The notes under the pieces are model-generated. The model was not told where the DNA came from. It saw only the letters and a program-made list of their open reading frames with translations, and ran no database searches. A stretch of 64,000 bases of DNA from Aspidiotus rigidus. Its lineage: Eukaryota; Arthropoda; Insecta; Hemiptera; Diaspididae. The translations under genes were made by a program, and so were the position numbers. Every line of letters starts with the position of its first letter. Within the stretch, counting starts at the first letter, position 1. Shown in pieces: positions 1 to 14,136 of this stretch. The stretch spans positions 1,984,001 through 2,048,000 of the forward strand of contig JAVHKY010000024.1 in assembly GCA_035079385.1 (NCBI GenBank), given 5' to 3'.

Positions 1-3000
1 TCTGAAAATGACAAATGAAAATCCATTTTCTCACCCCGGAGGACCGTGAGTTTTCATATTTCATTCAACAAGTAGGTCAAATCTTACATAAACATGTCCG
101 CCAAGCTAGAAAAAATTGGTCGAAAAATTCTCGAGTCACTGAAACGTACTGGAAATGACAAATAATCGGGAAAATCCACTTTTTCACCCTGGAGGACCGT
201 GAGTTTTCATATTTCATTCATCAAATAGGTCAAATCTTACATAAACATGTCCGCCAAATTTGAAAAAAATGGTCAAAAAATTCTCCAGCCACTGGAACGT
301 TCTGGAAATGAAGAAAAATCGAGAAAATCCAATTTTTCACCCTGGAGAACCGTGAGTTTTGGTATGTCATTCATCAATTCGTTCAATTCTCAAGTGAACA
401 TGTACGCCGAGTTTGAAAAAAATAGTCAAAAAATTCTCCAGCCGCTGGAACCTTCTGAGAATGACAAATGAAAATCCATTTTCTCACCCCGGAGGACCGT
501 GAGTTTTCATATTTCATTCAACAAGTAGGTCAAATCTTACATAAACATGTCCGCCAAGCTAGAAAAAATTGGTCGAAAAATTCTCGAGTCACTGAAACGT
601 ACTGGAAATGACAAATAATCGGGAAAATCCACTTTTTCACCCTGGAGGACCGTGAGTTTTCATATTTCATTCATCAAATAGGTCAAATCTTACATAAACA
701 TGTCCGCCAAATTTGAAAAAAATGGTCAAAAAATTCTCCAGCTACTGGAACGTTCTGGAAATGAAGAAAAATCGAGAAAATCCAATTTTTCACCCTGGAG
801 AACCGTGAGTTTTGGTATGTCATTCATCAATTCGTTCAATTCTCAAGTGAACATGTACGCCGAGTTTGAAAAAAATAGTCAAAAAATTCTCCAGCCGCTG
901 GAACCTTCTGAAAATGACAAATGAAAATCCATTTTCTCACCCCGGAGGACCGTGAGTTTTCATATTTCATTCAACAAGTAGGTCAAATCTTACATAAACA
1001 TGTCCGCCAAGCTAGAAAAAATTGGTCGAAAAATTCTCGAGTCACTGAAACGTACTGGAAATGACAAATAATCGGGAAAATCCACTTTTTCACCCTGGAG
1101 GACCGTGAGTTTTCATATTTCATTCATCAAATAGGTCAAATCTTACATAAACATGTCCGCCAAATTTGAAAAAAATGGTCAAAAAATTCTCCAGCCACTG
1201 GAACGTTCTGGAAATGAAGAAAAATCGAGAAAATCCAATTTTTCACCCTGGAGAACCGTGAGTTTTGGTATGTCATTCATCAATTCGTTCAATTCTCAAG
1301 TGAACATGTACGCCGAGTTTGAAAAAAATAGTCAAAAAATTCTCCAGCCGCTGGAACCTTCTGAAAATGACAAATGAAAATCCATTTTCTCACCCCGGAG
1401 GACCGTGAGTTTTCATATTTCATTCATAGGTCAAATCTTACATAAACATGTCCGCCAAGTTCGAAAAAATTGGTCGAAAAATTCTCCAGTCACTGGAACG
1501 TACTGGAAATGACAAATAATCGAGAAAATCCACTTTTTCACCCTGGAGGACCGTGAGTTTTCATATTTCATTCATCAAATAGGTCAAATCTTACATAAAC
1601 ATGTCCGCCAAATTTGAAAAAAATGGTCAAAAAATTCTCCAGTCACTGGAACGTTCTGGAAATGACGAAAAATCGAGAAAATCCAATTTTTCACCCTGGA
1701 GAACCGTGAGTTTTGGTATGTCATTCATCAATTCGTTCAATTCTCAAGTGAACATGTACGCCGAGTTTGAAAAAAATAGTCAAAAAATTCTCCAGCCGCT
1801 GGAACCTTCTGAAAATGACAAATGAAAATCCATTTTCTCACCCCGGAGGACCGTGAGTTTTCATATTTCATTCATCAAGTAGGTCAAATCTTACATAAAC
1901 ATGTCCGCCAAGCTAGAAAAAATTGGTCGATAAATTCTCCAGCCACTGGAACGTTCTGGAAATGACGAAAAATCGAGAAAATCCAAGTTTTCACCCTGTA
2001 GAACCGTGAGTTTTGGTATGTCATTCATCAATTCGTTCAATTCTCAAGTGAACATGTACGCCGAGTTTGAAAAAAATAGTCAAAAAATTCTCCAGCCGCT
2101 GGAACCTTCTGAAAATGACAAATGAAAATCCATTTTCTCACCCCGGAGGACCGTGAGTTTTCATATTTCATTCATAGGTCAAATCTTACATGAACATGTC
2201 CGCCAAGTTAGAAAAAATTGGTCGAAATATTCTCCAGTCACTGGAACGTACTGGAAATGACAAATAATCGAGAAAATCCACTTTTTCACCCTGGGGGACC
2301 GTGAGTTTTCATATTTCATTCATTAAATAGGTCAAATCTTACATAAACATGTCCGCCAAATTTGAAAAAAATGGTCAAAAAATTCTCCAGCCACTGGAAC
2401 GTTCTGGAAATGACGAAAAATCGAGAAAATCCAATTTTTCACCCTGGAGAACCGTGAGTTTTGGTATGTCATTCATCAATTCGTTCAATTCTCAAGTGAA
2501 CATGTACGCCCAGTTTGAAAAAAATAGTCAAAAAATTCTCCAGCCGCTGGAACCTTCTGAAAATGACAAATGAAAATCCATTTTCTCACCCCGGAGGACC
2601 GTGAGTTTTCATATTTCATTCATAGGTCAAATCTTACATAAACATGTCCGCCAAGTTAGAAAAAATTGGTCGAAAAATTCTCCAGTCACTGGAACGTACT
2701 GGAAATGACAAATAATCGAGAAAATCCACTTTTTCACCCTGGAGGACCGTAAGTTTTCATATTTCATTCATCAAATAGGTTAAATCTTACATAAACATGT
2801 CCGCCAAGTTAGAAAAAAATAGTCGAAAAATTCTCCAGCCACTGGAACGTACTGGAAATGACAAATAATCGAGAAAATCCACTTTTTCACCCTGCAGGAT
2901 CGTGATTTTTGGTATTATATTCATCAATTATGTAAATATATCCGCCGAGTTGGGAAAAAATAATCAAAAAATCCTCCAGTGGCTGAAACGATCTAGAAAT

Positions 3001-3005
3001 AGTAC
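1..3005 (+). repeat. Satellite array, ~150-bp units in a ~453-bp higher-order repeat
   Basis: Tandem units of about 150 bp, each carrying a GACCGTGAGTTTT block, an ACATGTCCGCCAA block and a run like AAAAAATTCTCCAGCCACTGG. Three unit types alternate, so the same sequence recurs at 247, 700 and 1153 (453-bp spacing), then at 1601 and 2349, where unit loss or gain changes the spacing. Copies of the higher-order unit are nearly identical at the left and degrade toward 2900. The array is cut by the window start. A 74-codon open frame recurs once per higher-order unit, but it follows the repeat and does not look like a gene. Confidence 0.93.
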
Positions 3006-3400
3006 CAAGTCCATTTTTTTCAAACTTGGCGGACATGTTTATGTAAGATTTGACCTATTTGATGAATGAAATATGAAAACTCACGGTCCCCCAGGGTGAA
3101 AAAGTGAATTTTCTCGATTATCTGACATTTCCAAAACGTTCTAGCGACTGGAGAATTTTTTGACCATTTTTTTCAAACTCGACGGACATGTTTACGTAAG
3201 ACTTGACCTATTTGATGAATGAAATATGATAAATCGCAGTTTTCCAGGTTGAAACAGTGGATTTCTCTACTATTTTCAAACTGTTCCAGCGACTGGAGAA
3301 TTTTTCAACTATTTTTCTCAATCTAACGTACTCCACCTAATCGGTGGACGTCTTTACATAAGAATTGACCAAATCGATAAACGAAATACTAAAAATATAT
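3006..3400 (-). repeat. Inverted, degenerate satellite units
   Basis: From about 3010 the same units run in the opposite orientation: CTTGGCGGACATGTTTATG, then TTTGACCTATTTGATGAATG, then AAAACTCACGGTCC. About two and a half units are readable and they decay progressively to about 3390. The switch leaves a head-to-head junction near 3005. Confidence 0.85.
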
Positions 3401-6400
3401 TTTTGGTCTATCAACATTCCCATTTCATCCCACGGAGGAGTGCGTATTTTTCAGCTCGATCATTGACTATTGATTTCTCGCGGTCTATTGTGGTAGCAGT
3501 CATAGTTCACCCCGCTATACATGGAAAAATCACAGAAATTCATTAAAAATATAATATTGATTTTTTTGGGAATGTTCCACCTCACCAAGGACTATGGTAC
3601 TCATGTATGTTGTAGTAGAGGGTATGGCGCTTCAAATAAATGATTTTCCCCAGGTGCCTCCCCCAGATTTTTTTTGTATTCGAGTTTAAAGTGTTGTTAT
3701 TGCTAGAAACTAGGGAAAATATGAATGATTTTTGTTGAAAAAAAATACCATGGATGAATGTTTACAATCATGTACTAAAATGTCCCCAAGTTTCATCGCT
3801 GTGCGATCATTATTGCCTGAAATACAGCCATTTGGATTTTAGGCCTGAAAATGACTCTGCAGCCGATGTGGGTGAGCGGATGGGTCCAATTTTTTGGATT
3901 TCGAGTTTTCTCATTAGGGACAACATTTTGACGGATATTTGAAACATTTTCCGACCAAGGCCATTCCCCCCCCCCTTTCCCGGCTGGAGCCTTTACTAAT
4001 GGCTGCACGATTACATGTACTGAGATTAGCGTAGCATTTAGGCCTGATTGAAGTCATAAATCCTTTACAAGAGATGAAAGAATAAGTCGTGGGAAAAATT
4101 TTCTCCCTCCTTCTTCGAATTTCAACGTCATGGATTCGGATCGCAAAAAATATTCCAGATTCATAGGTTTAAGAAATTGCAACGTTTTATAAAAGTTCGT
4201 ATATCCATTTTAAAAATCACGAGCAATTGGGATTCCCTTTGGACGAAAGTAAAAACTTTTAAATTTTTTTCTCACGCCAATTAAATCTGTTGTTTATTGA
4301 GTACAAGATAGCACCCAACGATCAGAGTTAATTAGAAGGATTTTAATTGAATATTCATGAATCGAAATCAGGATGCAGTAAGTCTCGTATGGTAGAAAAG
4401 ATTACTGACACGACATCCTGATACTCACAATGGATTTCCTCAGCCCATTTCAAGCTTCCTGGATGGTTAGGTTAGGGTCTGCAAGACTGAAAAGGTGGTT
4501 GAGGCCAGAATGGAACGGACCTATAAACTTGTGGCCTGTGTCCCTGGAATATTTCTACAAATCCTCGCTCTCTTTGAAACAGCTACTCGCTCGAAGGGTA
4601 GCCCTAATAATCGCACATGAAGCCTCATCTCGAATACGATTTTCTCACTGGTCATTCGTATTGAGAAGAGGGGTCCGCGATCTTTGGACAAAATTAGCTG
4701 AGAGCTCGTTGTTGTAAGTGCATTTATTGATAGAAAGATCATCACGATGACAGTAAAAGAGAAAGAGGGAAGGACGAATAGAAGGAAAAGGAGATATTTT
4801 AGCTGAAGGATTGAGGATTGTTCAAACTAACCAACATAAAGCAGGGCAAACATTAGTGTTTTCGGTGATAAGCGTAAGTGGTACTGTAAAAATAGGTCAT
4901 ATTATTCATAGCTTTGATGATCAACAAAATGACTCAACTTATGCATGTGTGTTCATGAAATGTTGGTATTTTGTATTGTTACAGAGAAATTGTGAACATT
5001 TTGATGACAGATGGGCAATCTGTCCGTGTTAATTTGGATGCTCGTCGTTGATACCATTGAACTGAGAAACATTTCAAGTTAGAATTCAAACGATTCAACG
5101 AAATAAATAAAATATGATCATGAAGAGGTACGCGAAAGGCTTCTTCAAGCGAATCATCGATGATTTCAAGTACAAGGAGCTTCTTAGCTTGAAAATGGTG
5201 TTCTTTGTCCATGCATCGAGTAAGTACAAGTTAACTCTTCCGTATAGTTGGAAACTCCTCCTCATCCTGGAAGAATTTCCCGCCATAAAAAGATTATTTT
5301 TCCGATTTCTTACTTGAGCTGGGAAAGTTGACTTCTCATGGTATAAGTAGAAAGCGGGTCTATAATGGAGAGGTTCGATTAAAGAGACACCTCTGGGATG
5401 AGAGACGATCAAGGTGAGAAAGGCCAATAATTTTGTTTTTTTTAAGTAAGAGACGTGTCTCTGGAGCGAACGATAGTAGCGTCACGTTTTTTTAAAATCA
5501 AAGTATCGATATTCAGATTGATATTATTAATAGTAACTACTTTCTTCTTGAAAGCTTCTGGGATGTGGGAGGGAAGGGGAAAGAGGAGGATTCGTTCATA
5601 ATTATAGCAGTACAAGTAGGCTCAGGGATGGTGACTGCTGAGGTCAATAAAATTTATAGATTTAAGGCTGAGTTCAAGCGTGAGACTAGTAGAGGGGTGA
5701 TGAGTGTTGAAGTAAATAAGCAAGTTTTGCAAAAGAATAAATGACGTACTCCTTTGTTCCATGTTACGACACATACGAGTAAATTTACCAATCACAAACA
5801 CATAAAGTTACTATAGTGGTTTTTTATCCGAAATCGCTCGCTTATTAATGAATTTTACAACTCCAATGACTTGATGTGTTTATGATTTGTGGACACGAGA
5901 CATCATATCTGTGCAAGTGCTCAATATATTGTCGAATACTCTCTCTCCAAACATGTTCAAGAAAATCTCGGAAAGGAAAACAGCTGGAGGGAACCCTAAT
6001 AAATTGACGAATATGTATTGAGATGGAGACACGTTTAAACTTGTTGGCCACAGGGGACGGAATAGACGTGCATGAAAAAATTAATCTCGTAAAAATTATT
6101 TATCCGTTAAATTCAATTTATTAGAATTTTAATCTCACGTTTGGCGAATTCTGGATGATTAAAGCGAAAAGTGATGGCTTCTTCTTTAGAAAACTACAAA
6201 TATCATTTTATCGTGTGACATTTTTCGTACTTGAGCAGAAACATAATAAACGCACGTGTTCAGTTTTCATTCAACTGTTAGCTATAATTTATGAATGTAC
6301 AGAGGATAAATTTTATCGTGATCTCTTTTTCACGTCGTTTCCAGTGAGAATTATGTTAATCTTCTTGTCTTTGTTGAACTTGTCAACATTTTACCTAATT

Positions 6401-7380
6401 CAATATTCTGCACGACGATGAGCCTAATCTGTTCTATTCGCGCACAACAAATTATGTGCCATAAATTTACGCCTGTCATATTTCCGTATACTTTAAATCT
6501 TTGCCCGTAATAAGTATCACTATATTATGCGAATCGATTAAAATTCATAAATTTTTAATTTTTTATTATTTCATTAGTTGACGCGAGAAATAAATACTCG
6601 TAAATAGTATGAATGGGAATAAAAATTCCATGCCCTGTAACTGTTTGACTTGCGATCGAAACACAACTTCAGAAGTTCCGACTTATTTTTTGCATTGTAT
6701 TGAAATTCTCGTTCGAATTGATACAACCTGAATTTCCTCATAAAACAGAGGGAGGTTAATTTTTGATGGGCGATGAGTCATATTTTTGAGTTCTTTAGCT
6801 CGCATAAAGTCGAGTTGTTAGAAGTTATTGTCACCGAAATGAAAGAAGGTTATTGACTCAATATACGTACGTGTTTCGTATTACGATTCTAATAATGCTA
6901 TAAGACAAAATCTTCATCATCTCATTTTCAGGGGAAATTCAATGGATCAAAAATATTGCTGAATGACCCTCGAATGACCCCCACATCTAATAGGTTCCCT
7001 ATTGAAATCTCTTCCATGTACCACACTAGGTCAATTTCGCAGGATAATATCGGACGTACGCCCTTTTCCTCATAATATGACTCGAAGGTTGAAGACTTCT
7101 TACCGACTGTCTCCTCGTGAATATTATCGAAGATCAAAATTTCTCCAAGTATCCTTCCTGAAATTTTTCGACATCCTTGAATAGGGATCAAAACCCTTGT
7201 TCTTTTTGGAACAACCGTTTGCTGGAAGGGCGGTAGTCAGTCTCCCCTAATAAACGCTTATAAAACCTGTTTTACGAATACAATTTTCTCACGGAAAGGG
7301 AGGGGGGAGGTCGGCGACTCTACGGACAAAATTTTGAAATAAATTGAGCTAAGAACTTTTTGCTTGTCTTATTAATCGAC
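3401..7380. other. No recognisable gene; weak internal repeats
   Basis: Non-repetitive AT-rich sequence with only short open frames and no recognised domain. The longest, 4430-4717 (+, 95 codons), has no family I recognise. A stretch at about 4580-4720 resembles 7210-7360 (shared CCCTAATAA, then ACGATTTTCTCAC, then GGACAAAATT) and more faintly 5960-6060, so part of this block may be an old dispersed repeat. No upstream exon of the transporter could be identified here. Confidence 0.4.
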
Positions 7381-7384
7381 AACA

Positions 7385-7680
7385 ATGCCAGAGGTTGATG
7401 ACGTCACAAAAGTGTATGATATGTCTCAGAGTTAATGCGGATTACATCGATGAGGTTGAGGGAGACGATATCACGGTTTGATGACCATTCACTTAAACGA
7501 AGTGATGATTTCAGAAGTGTAAGGGACGGTCCTTGAGTTGAGAGCAATTTAATGACGGATTAATAATGATGGCGTCATCAAGGTTGAGGGTCATGATGTC
7601 ACGGGTTGATGACGTCACAAAAGTGTGTATGTTCCAAGGTCAGGGGTGATGACGTCACAAAACACAAGCCTGGAACCAAA
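7385..7680. repeat. TGACGTCA-bearing degenerate minisatellite
   Basis: Irregular repeats of GGTTGATGACGTCACAAAAGTGT and GGTTGAGGGTGATGACGTCA-like phrases spaced roughly 25-60 bp apart. The palindrome TGACGTCA (the CRE half-site pair) recurs several times. No coding frame is evident. Confidence 0.7.
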
Positions 7681-7802
7681 ACGTCCTAATTCCCTTTTTT
7701 AGCAAAATTTATTTTTTGATATTTCTATATCTGTAACATTGTATTACACCTCATGAAATTGTTAAGCGCCAAAATTTTCCATCTAAAATTAAAAATTTTC
7801 AA

Positions 7803-8948
<1,146 letters not shown>

Positions 8949-9189
8949 ATCTTGTCCCAACTCCATATAAAAGTACCCACACTCCGAACTTCATCATTGT
9001 ATAAAAATCCGTCACACTTTTCCTCCATTCATCATTCATGGTAGTTACAAAAAGGGAAAAAGTAAATATTTTGGTAGGAATGTAGTCAGTGTAATCTTAC
9101 TGAAAACAAGGCTCAATTTGCTCACATGTTTTTTGCTTTCCCTGAAAAATTTTTAGTTTTGGATTTGTGACTGTTTTTTGATTCGAGGC

Positions 9190-9800
9190 TTGCGGAAAGT
9201 ACATAATCAAGTTAAGAGTAATAACATCATGGGTTGATGACGTCCCTAAGGTTGTAGGTGACAAGTCACTAAGGTTTGGGAAATTCTCAGTTTGAGGTGA
9301 TGACGTCACTTGGGTTGAGGGGGATAACATTACACGTTGATGACAATGTAATGCTGTGACGACGTCACGGCTTGATGATATCATGAAAGTGTAAAGTCTC
9401 AGGTTTCTTAGCGATGACGTCATGTGCTGATGACATCACCAAGGTTGAAGGTGATGATATTACGGGTTGATAGAGATGTATTTAATGTAATATTGACGTC
9501 ACTATTTGATGATGTAACAAAAATATATGGTATTAAAGTTAGGAGCTTATAGACTGCCGACCTTGATACAAACACTGTTTGAACATCGTGGGGTTTCTAG
9601 TTAATGTAGGTGAGCGTGGCATAGCTTACATCCTCTTGCCTCGCACATAACAAACTGTCCATATAAAACCTTATCGACTTACAGTAAGCCTCCTATGTAG
9701 CGACGATTGATGACGCCATTTACACGGGCTATTGTTAATCTGATGGTCTAAGGTTAGGAGTGACTAAATTACGTGTTGATGATGTCACGTGTGGTTATTA
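9190..9800. repeat. Second TGACGTCA-rich minisatellite block
   Basis: Repeated phrases GGTTGATGACGTC, GGTGATGACGTCACTTGGG, TGACGACGTCACGG, GCGATGACGTCATG and related forms such as GATGACATCACC. It is the same degenerate family as 7385-7680, with shorter echoes at 13569-13660. Confidence 0.68.
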
Positions 9801-10035
9801 TGATGAAAATTTTGAAATCTATGTCAATACTGAAGATTTGTGCAATGTGTTTTGAAAAAAACCTATTGTATGACTCCTTAAATACCAACCAATGTGAAGC
9901 GCAAGGGATCCGACCAGTTCATCAAAAAATTTTTCACCGAGTAAGTCTTTCTGAAAGTACACATCATCTACAGGAAAGTTCATCTTTTGTTTTTTGAGTT
10001 CACCTACACCGATGACGAAATTTCCTTTTTTCAAT

Positions 10036-10740
10036 TAGCTGATGTTTGATCAACTTTTATTTGATGTGTTGATATACCGGTACGTGCAGAAAAAAATAAG
10101 ATTATCACAAGCTTGCACAATATTATATTAATCAATTAAATTTAAATATTAAAATTAATCATTATTTGAATATATTTTATTAATATTATTTATTTCTTCT
10201 TACTAGATGATTAATTTTTTTTTTCAAGTATAATTTTGAATATAATTAATTCAATTAATACAAATTAAATTTTAAAATTTATTTAATAATAATTATTTTA
10301 ATTTTTAATACATTCAAAATACTAACTATTATAATTAATAAATTGAATGATTTTAAAAAATTTTATAATAGATTACAATCTGGATTTAATAACATAAATA
10401 ATTTTTAAATTAATTTTTCCATAAATGTCACCTATATTGTATAAATTTAAATAAATAAATATATTTCAAGAAATACGTTTTTGTATTCAAATACATATAT
10501 TGGATAAAAATTAATTTTTATTATTGATGAAATAAATGAATAGTTATTATTTTAATGTTTAAAATAAAAGAATTATTAATAAACATAATTAAAATAATTC
10601 AGATTAATACAATTTTGAAATACATAATACCTTTATTGAAATAAAAATTATTTATTAAAATTTTTAAAGAAAATTTTAAATAAATAAACTGATTTAATAA
10701 ATTGAAAATTAATAAAATTAAATTCATTGTTTCGTCACGG
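10036..10740. other. AT-rich tract without genes
   Basis: Strongly AT-rich sequence made of TTAAT/AATTA combinations with no usable open frame. It is bounded by AGTTCACC..TGACGAAA at 10000-10020 and an imperfect inverted counterpart (TTTCGTCACGGTGAACTT) near 10730-10748, so it could be an old non-autonomous DNA transposon. GGTGAA is repeated just outside (10740-10835). Confidence 0.35.
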
Positions 10741-10959
10741 TGAACTTACCATGTTGGTGAACCACTACTTCTATCAGGTGAATCATCTGTAGTTGAATCG
10801 GTGAATTTTTTTAGGTGAAAAATCTTTCGGTGAAACATTCTAATCTCGGAGCACAAAGCTCAATGATGTATGGTGTCGTTGTTTGAAGTTTCCAGTTACC
10901 ATATCAGCAATTTTTCATTTTAATTTTTTTTTTTTTTTCGAACATGTGTTTATGAACTA

Positions 10960-11447
10960 CAATTAAACCCATTTTTTCAAGAAGGGCGAAGTTGACAAAA
11001 ACGCGTTTCGAGAAAAACGCGTTTAAGGTTTTGCATCGCTAGTAGTGGGGGTAAAGAAAAGACAGCGCGACAAAATTTTTGCTGTAGAAGATTGCCCAGT
11101 CTATTTACTCGCGATTCCCCCCCCCCCCCCATTTCAATATGACAAAATGGCTGCCTACGAGAGGACTATGCTTCGCCCTTTTTCTATAAGCTCGCCCTTC
11201 TTGGGGAACGAACTCGTCCTTTTTGAAAAAACTCATAAGAAATATTGAGTTTATGGTACATGCAGAAAGGGCGAAGCAGGGCAAGAAGCCGGGAAAAGCT
11301 TAGCATTCACTTCAAACTTTTCAAATAAAATGGTTTGGAGCGCCATCAGTGAAAAAAAAAGTGTTTTCTGGTAGTTCTTGATCTGAGGAATGCGATGTTC
11401 GAGTTTAGTCAAAAAGGGCGAAGTTCTTGAATAAAAGGGTTTAATTG
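10960..11447. mobile_element. TA-flanked MITE (Tc1/mariner/pogo-type)
   Basis: Ends CAATTAAACCC..TTTCAAGAA (10960 onward) and its inverted copy TTCTTGAATAAAAGGGTTTAATTG (to 11447), flanked on both sides by TA. The interior contains the word GGGCGAAG several times, some inverted, and two ACGCGTTT words. It has no transposase. The TA duplication and the CA..TG ends fit the Tc1/mariner superfamily. Confidence 0.7.
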
Positions 11448-11555
11448 TACAGAGTATTTACATAATTTATGATAGAGTGACGCGATTATGACCCTCTATG
11501 AGAAACGGTGGAGAGGTCAATTATAACAGTACATTGATAAAATCAATGAGGGTCG

Positions 11556-12818
11556 TTGTTTGAAGTTTCCAGTCATCATGTCTGCAATCTTTCAATTTCC
11601 TCATCTCTTAGGCTGGTTTTGGGAGCATTCAGAACGAGCCCTAGTCTTAGTCTGTGTGCCGAGGCAGCGGAACCACCTCTATCTGTTCGCCGTTCCACCC
11701 TCTCTTCGAATCTTCTTATTTCGATATCTCAATTTCCAAATTCCCCCGTTTACAAATCTTTAATCTCTGAAATTAATCCAATTTTTAATCGTCAACCAAC
11801 GAAACATATTCATACTTGCTTAGAAACTTCTCTCGCTCGTAATCTCAAAATTTCAACCCTTCCGCTTATCCTGACAGCTACCCCCCCATGGCTCTTCTCC
11901 ATTCCTGATATCAGAATAGACCTTACGGAAGTCCCTAAAGTCAGCAATTCAATTTATCGAAAACATATAGCAAAACTTATCGACGAATTTGCAGGTTATA
12001 CCCTTTGTCTCACAGATGGCTCAAAATATCGCCATAGAACATCTTACGCGTTCTCCATTGGTGGCGAAATGGAGGTATACCGCATACGAAATTCAGCGTC
12101 GGTATACACAGCTGAATTAAACGGTATCCTTGCCTGTATATCACAAATTGCGCAACTACTACCGGAACAAAAATACCTTCTTTTGACTGACTCCCTCTCG
12201 TCTCTACAAGCCATTGCGGATCCTTTCTCAACTAACCCCTTAATTCAACGTATATTTTTGGCTCTCCACACTACGAAATTAATAAATTCTCATATCACTC
12301 TGGCTTGGATTCCTGGACACGTTGACTTTCCACCTCACGACTCAGTAGATAAAGCAGCCAAACAAGCAACATCTCTTCCTAAAATAACGGACCCTATTCT
12401 CTCACTGGCAAAAGACCTAAAAGTATATTACGCTTCCTTAATTTCGACCCAACTTTGGCTTTCCTCTTGGAAAAATTTAACTGACAACAAATCGAGAAAA
12501 ATTAAAACCAATCCCTCTTCTTGGTCCTCGTCCCACAGACATTCTAGACGAGAGGAAGTCATCTTAGCTCGACTGAGAATAGGACACACTCGTCTTACTC
12601 ATACTCACCTTCTAGCAAACCTTGGCCCACCATCATGTCCGCACTGTCTCGAAGACAATTTAACAGTTGAACACTTTTTCTCTTGCCCGACTTTACAACC
12701 TCTCCGATCTTCCCTCAACATTTCTATTAATATACAACAAACTCTCAACAACAACTCCGAAAAAATTGACTCAACTCTAACTTACTTACGATCTACTGAC
12801 TTTTACAACCACGTTTAA
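11556..12818 (+). pseudogene. LINE ORF2 C-terminal part: RNase H and CCHC-like tail
   Basis: A 5'-truncated fragment of a Jockey/I-type LINE ORF2. The real homology begins about 40 codons in, with the thumb/connection phrase LRLVLGAFRTSPSLSLCAEA. An RNase H domain follows, with LTDGSK as the first catalytic Asp, TAELNGI with the Glu, LLTDSLSSLQA with the second Asp, and AWIPGHVDF plus DKAAKQA with the last. The tail RLRIGHTRLTH..CPHCLEDNLTVEHFFSC is a zinc-knuckle-like segment. No reverse transcriptase precedes it, so the copy is dead-on-arrival, though this part of the frame is intact. Shared motifs place it with the minus-strand copy at 14060-16700. Confidence 0.85.
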
Positions 12819-13024
12819 CTCCAAACGATGACCAAAAAAAAAAAAAAAAAAAAAGAATATTTTTGTTTTCCTTTATATTTTTATTTCATCTCAATTCTTT
12901 TACATGTATTTTGTTTTCAATTTTTCTACTTTATTAAATACTAAGTTTTTGTAAAAGCAGAACTATCTGCCGAGCAAATAGCCCTTAGCGCAGCTGCATT
13001 GCTCGTAAAAAAAAATAAATAAAT
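11600..13024 (+). mobile_element. 5'-truncated LINE copy (family A)
   Basis: Covers the RNase H fragment plus a 3' UTR containing an A-run at 12833-12853. It ends at the stem-loop CGAGCAAATAGCCC..GCTCGT (12971-13006), followed by an A/AAAT-rich tail. The same 3' tag is found at three other LINE ends in the window. The upstream boundary is approximate. Confidence 0.75.
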
Positions 13025-14055
13025 AAATAAAAAAAATCTTTTAATGCTTCAAAATACCTTACATTTTGTACATAGACGGAAATATTCTAAAAACGTGCAA
13101 AAAACACGGAAACTGCTTAAAACTAGACTACTTGCGGTACCTCCTCTTTACCCCAATGGCTCATATCTCAGATTGGACCTCTACCACTCGAATATCATAC
13201 TGAAAATTTAATCCAGAGCGATGTATTCGGTTTAGAGAACAAAATCCCGTCTTTTTTTATGTATTTTTCACAAAAATTGAAAAATTTTGAAATTTGGGAC
13301 CTTTCTCGCAAAGCAATATCGTATTCGTACTCAGGAGGGTCAAAATAAATGTAAAATCGACTGCAATAACGCCGAAATTACCCATCCCACTTTTACATAT
13401 AGGGGGACGGAACATCAAAAATGAGTCCCCCCCCCTCTCGTATGACCCATTTTGAAAGACTCCACACCCCTAAAATTTTACTTTGGTATCATTGCCCTCC
13501 ATAACAATTTTCATACTTCAATCACTAATAGCCACTTTTTTTTTGCATTCTGCTATACTGTATATTATAATAGGTCCCGATGACGTAGGATGAAGAGGTT
13601 GATATCGTGGGTTCATGATGATATACTTGTCGCAGTGACGACGTCACAAAAGTGCATATTATATTATTTTGACGTTTTATAAAAATACATCCTACGTGTA
13701 ATGACGATCGTATGACGTGAAATGTTCAGATAAATTGAAGGATACCTACTTGATAATATCAACATGAAATGCTGGATAGTGAATGATGATAAAAAGCGAG
13801 CGAATTATATCCATGATTTGTTTTTCTCAGAAGGAGAAATTTTTTTTTTTATTACATCCAACCAGAGAAAAATTTTACAAAAAAACACAAAAAAACAAAA
13901 AAAAAACAAAATAAAACAAACAAAAAAAAGAATAGGGGGAAAAAATTATACACACGCATAAATGTATGAGAAAAAAAAAAAAAAAAAAAAAAAAAGGGTG
14001 AAAACAATAGTACTCCGACATAGCAATCCGTTGTAAGGACTGGACCGAGTTTGAT
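13025..14055. other. No gene; short repeats and homopolymers
   Basis: Unremarkable AT-rich DNA with a TGACGTC echo at 13569-13660, an A/AAAC-rich stretch (13865-13940) and a ~25-nt A-run near 13971-13995. Open frames here consist of homopolymer-encoded Lys/Phe and are not credible genes. Confidence 0.6.
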
Positions 14056-14136
14056 TTCTTTTTTTTTTAACGAGCATTTAAGCAACACAACCGGGCTATT
14101 AGCTCGACGAATATTACATATGAGTATAGGTGTAAT

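Noticed and set aside
247..2573. 74-codon open frame recurring in the satellite
   Set aside because: It recurs exactly with the higher-order unit and no promoter or domain is present; the frame follows repeat sequence.
4430..4717. Possible small gene of 95 codons
   Set aside because: No domain recognised, no splice context, and partly shared with a non-coding stretch at 7210-7360.
13764..14088. Open frames on both strands rich in Lys or Phe
   Set aside because: Made by A and T homopolymers; no domain.
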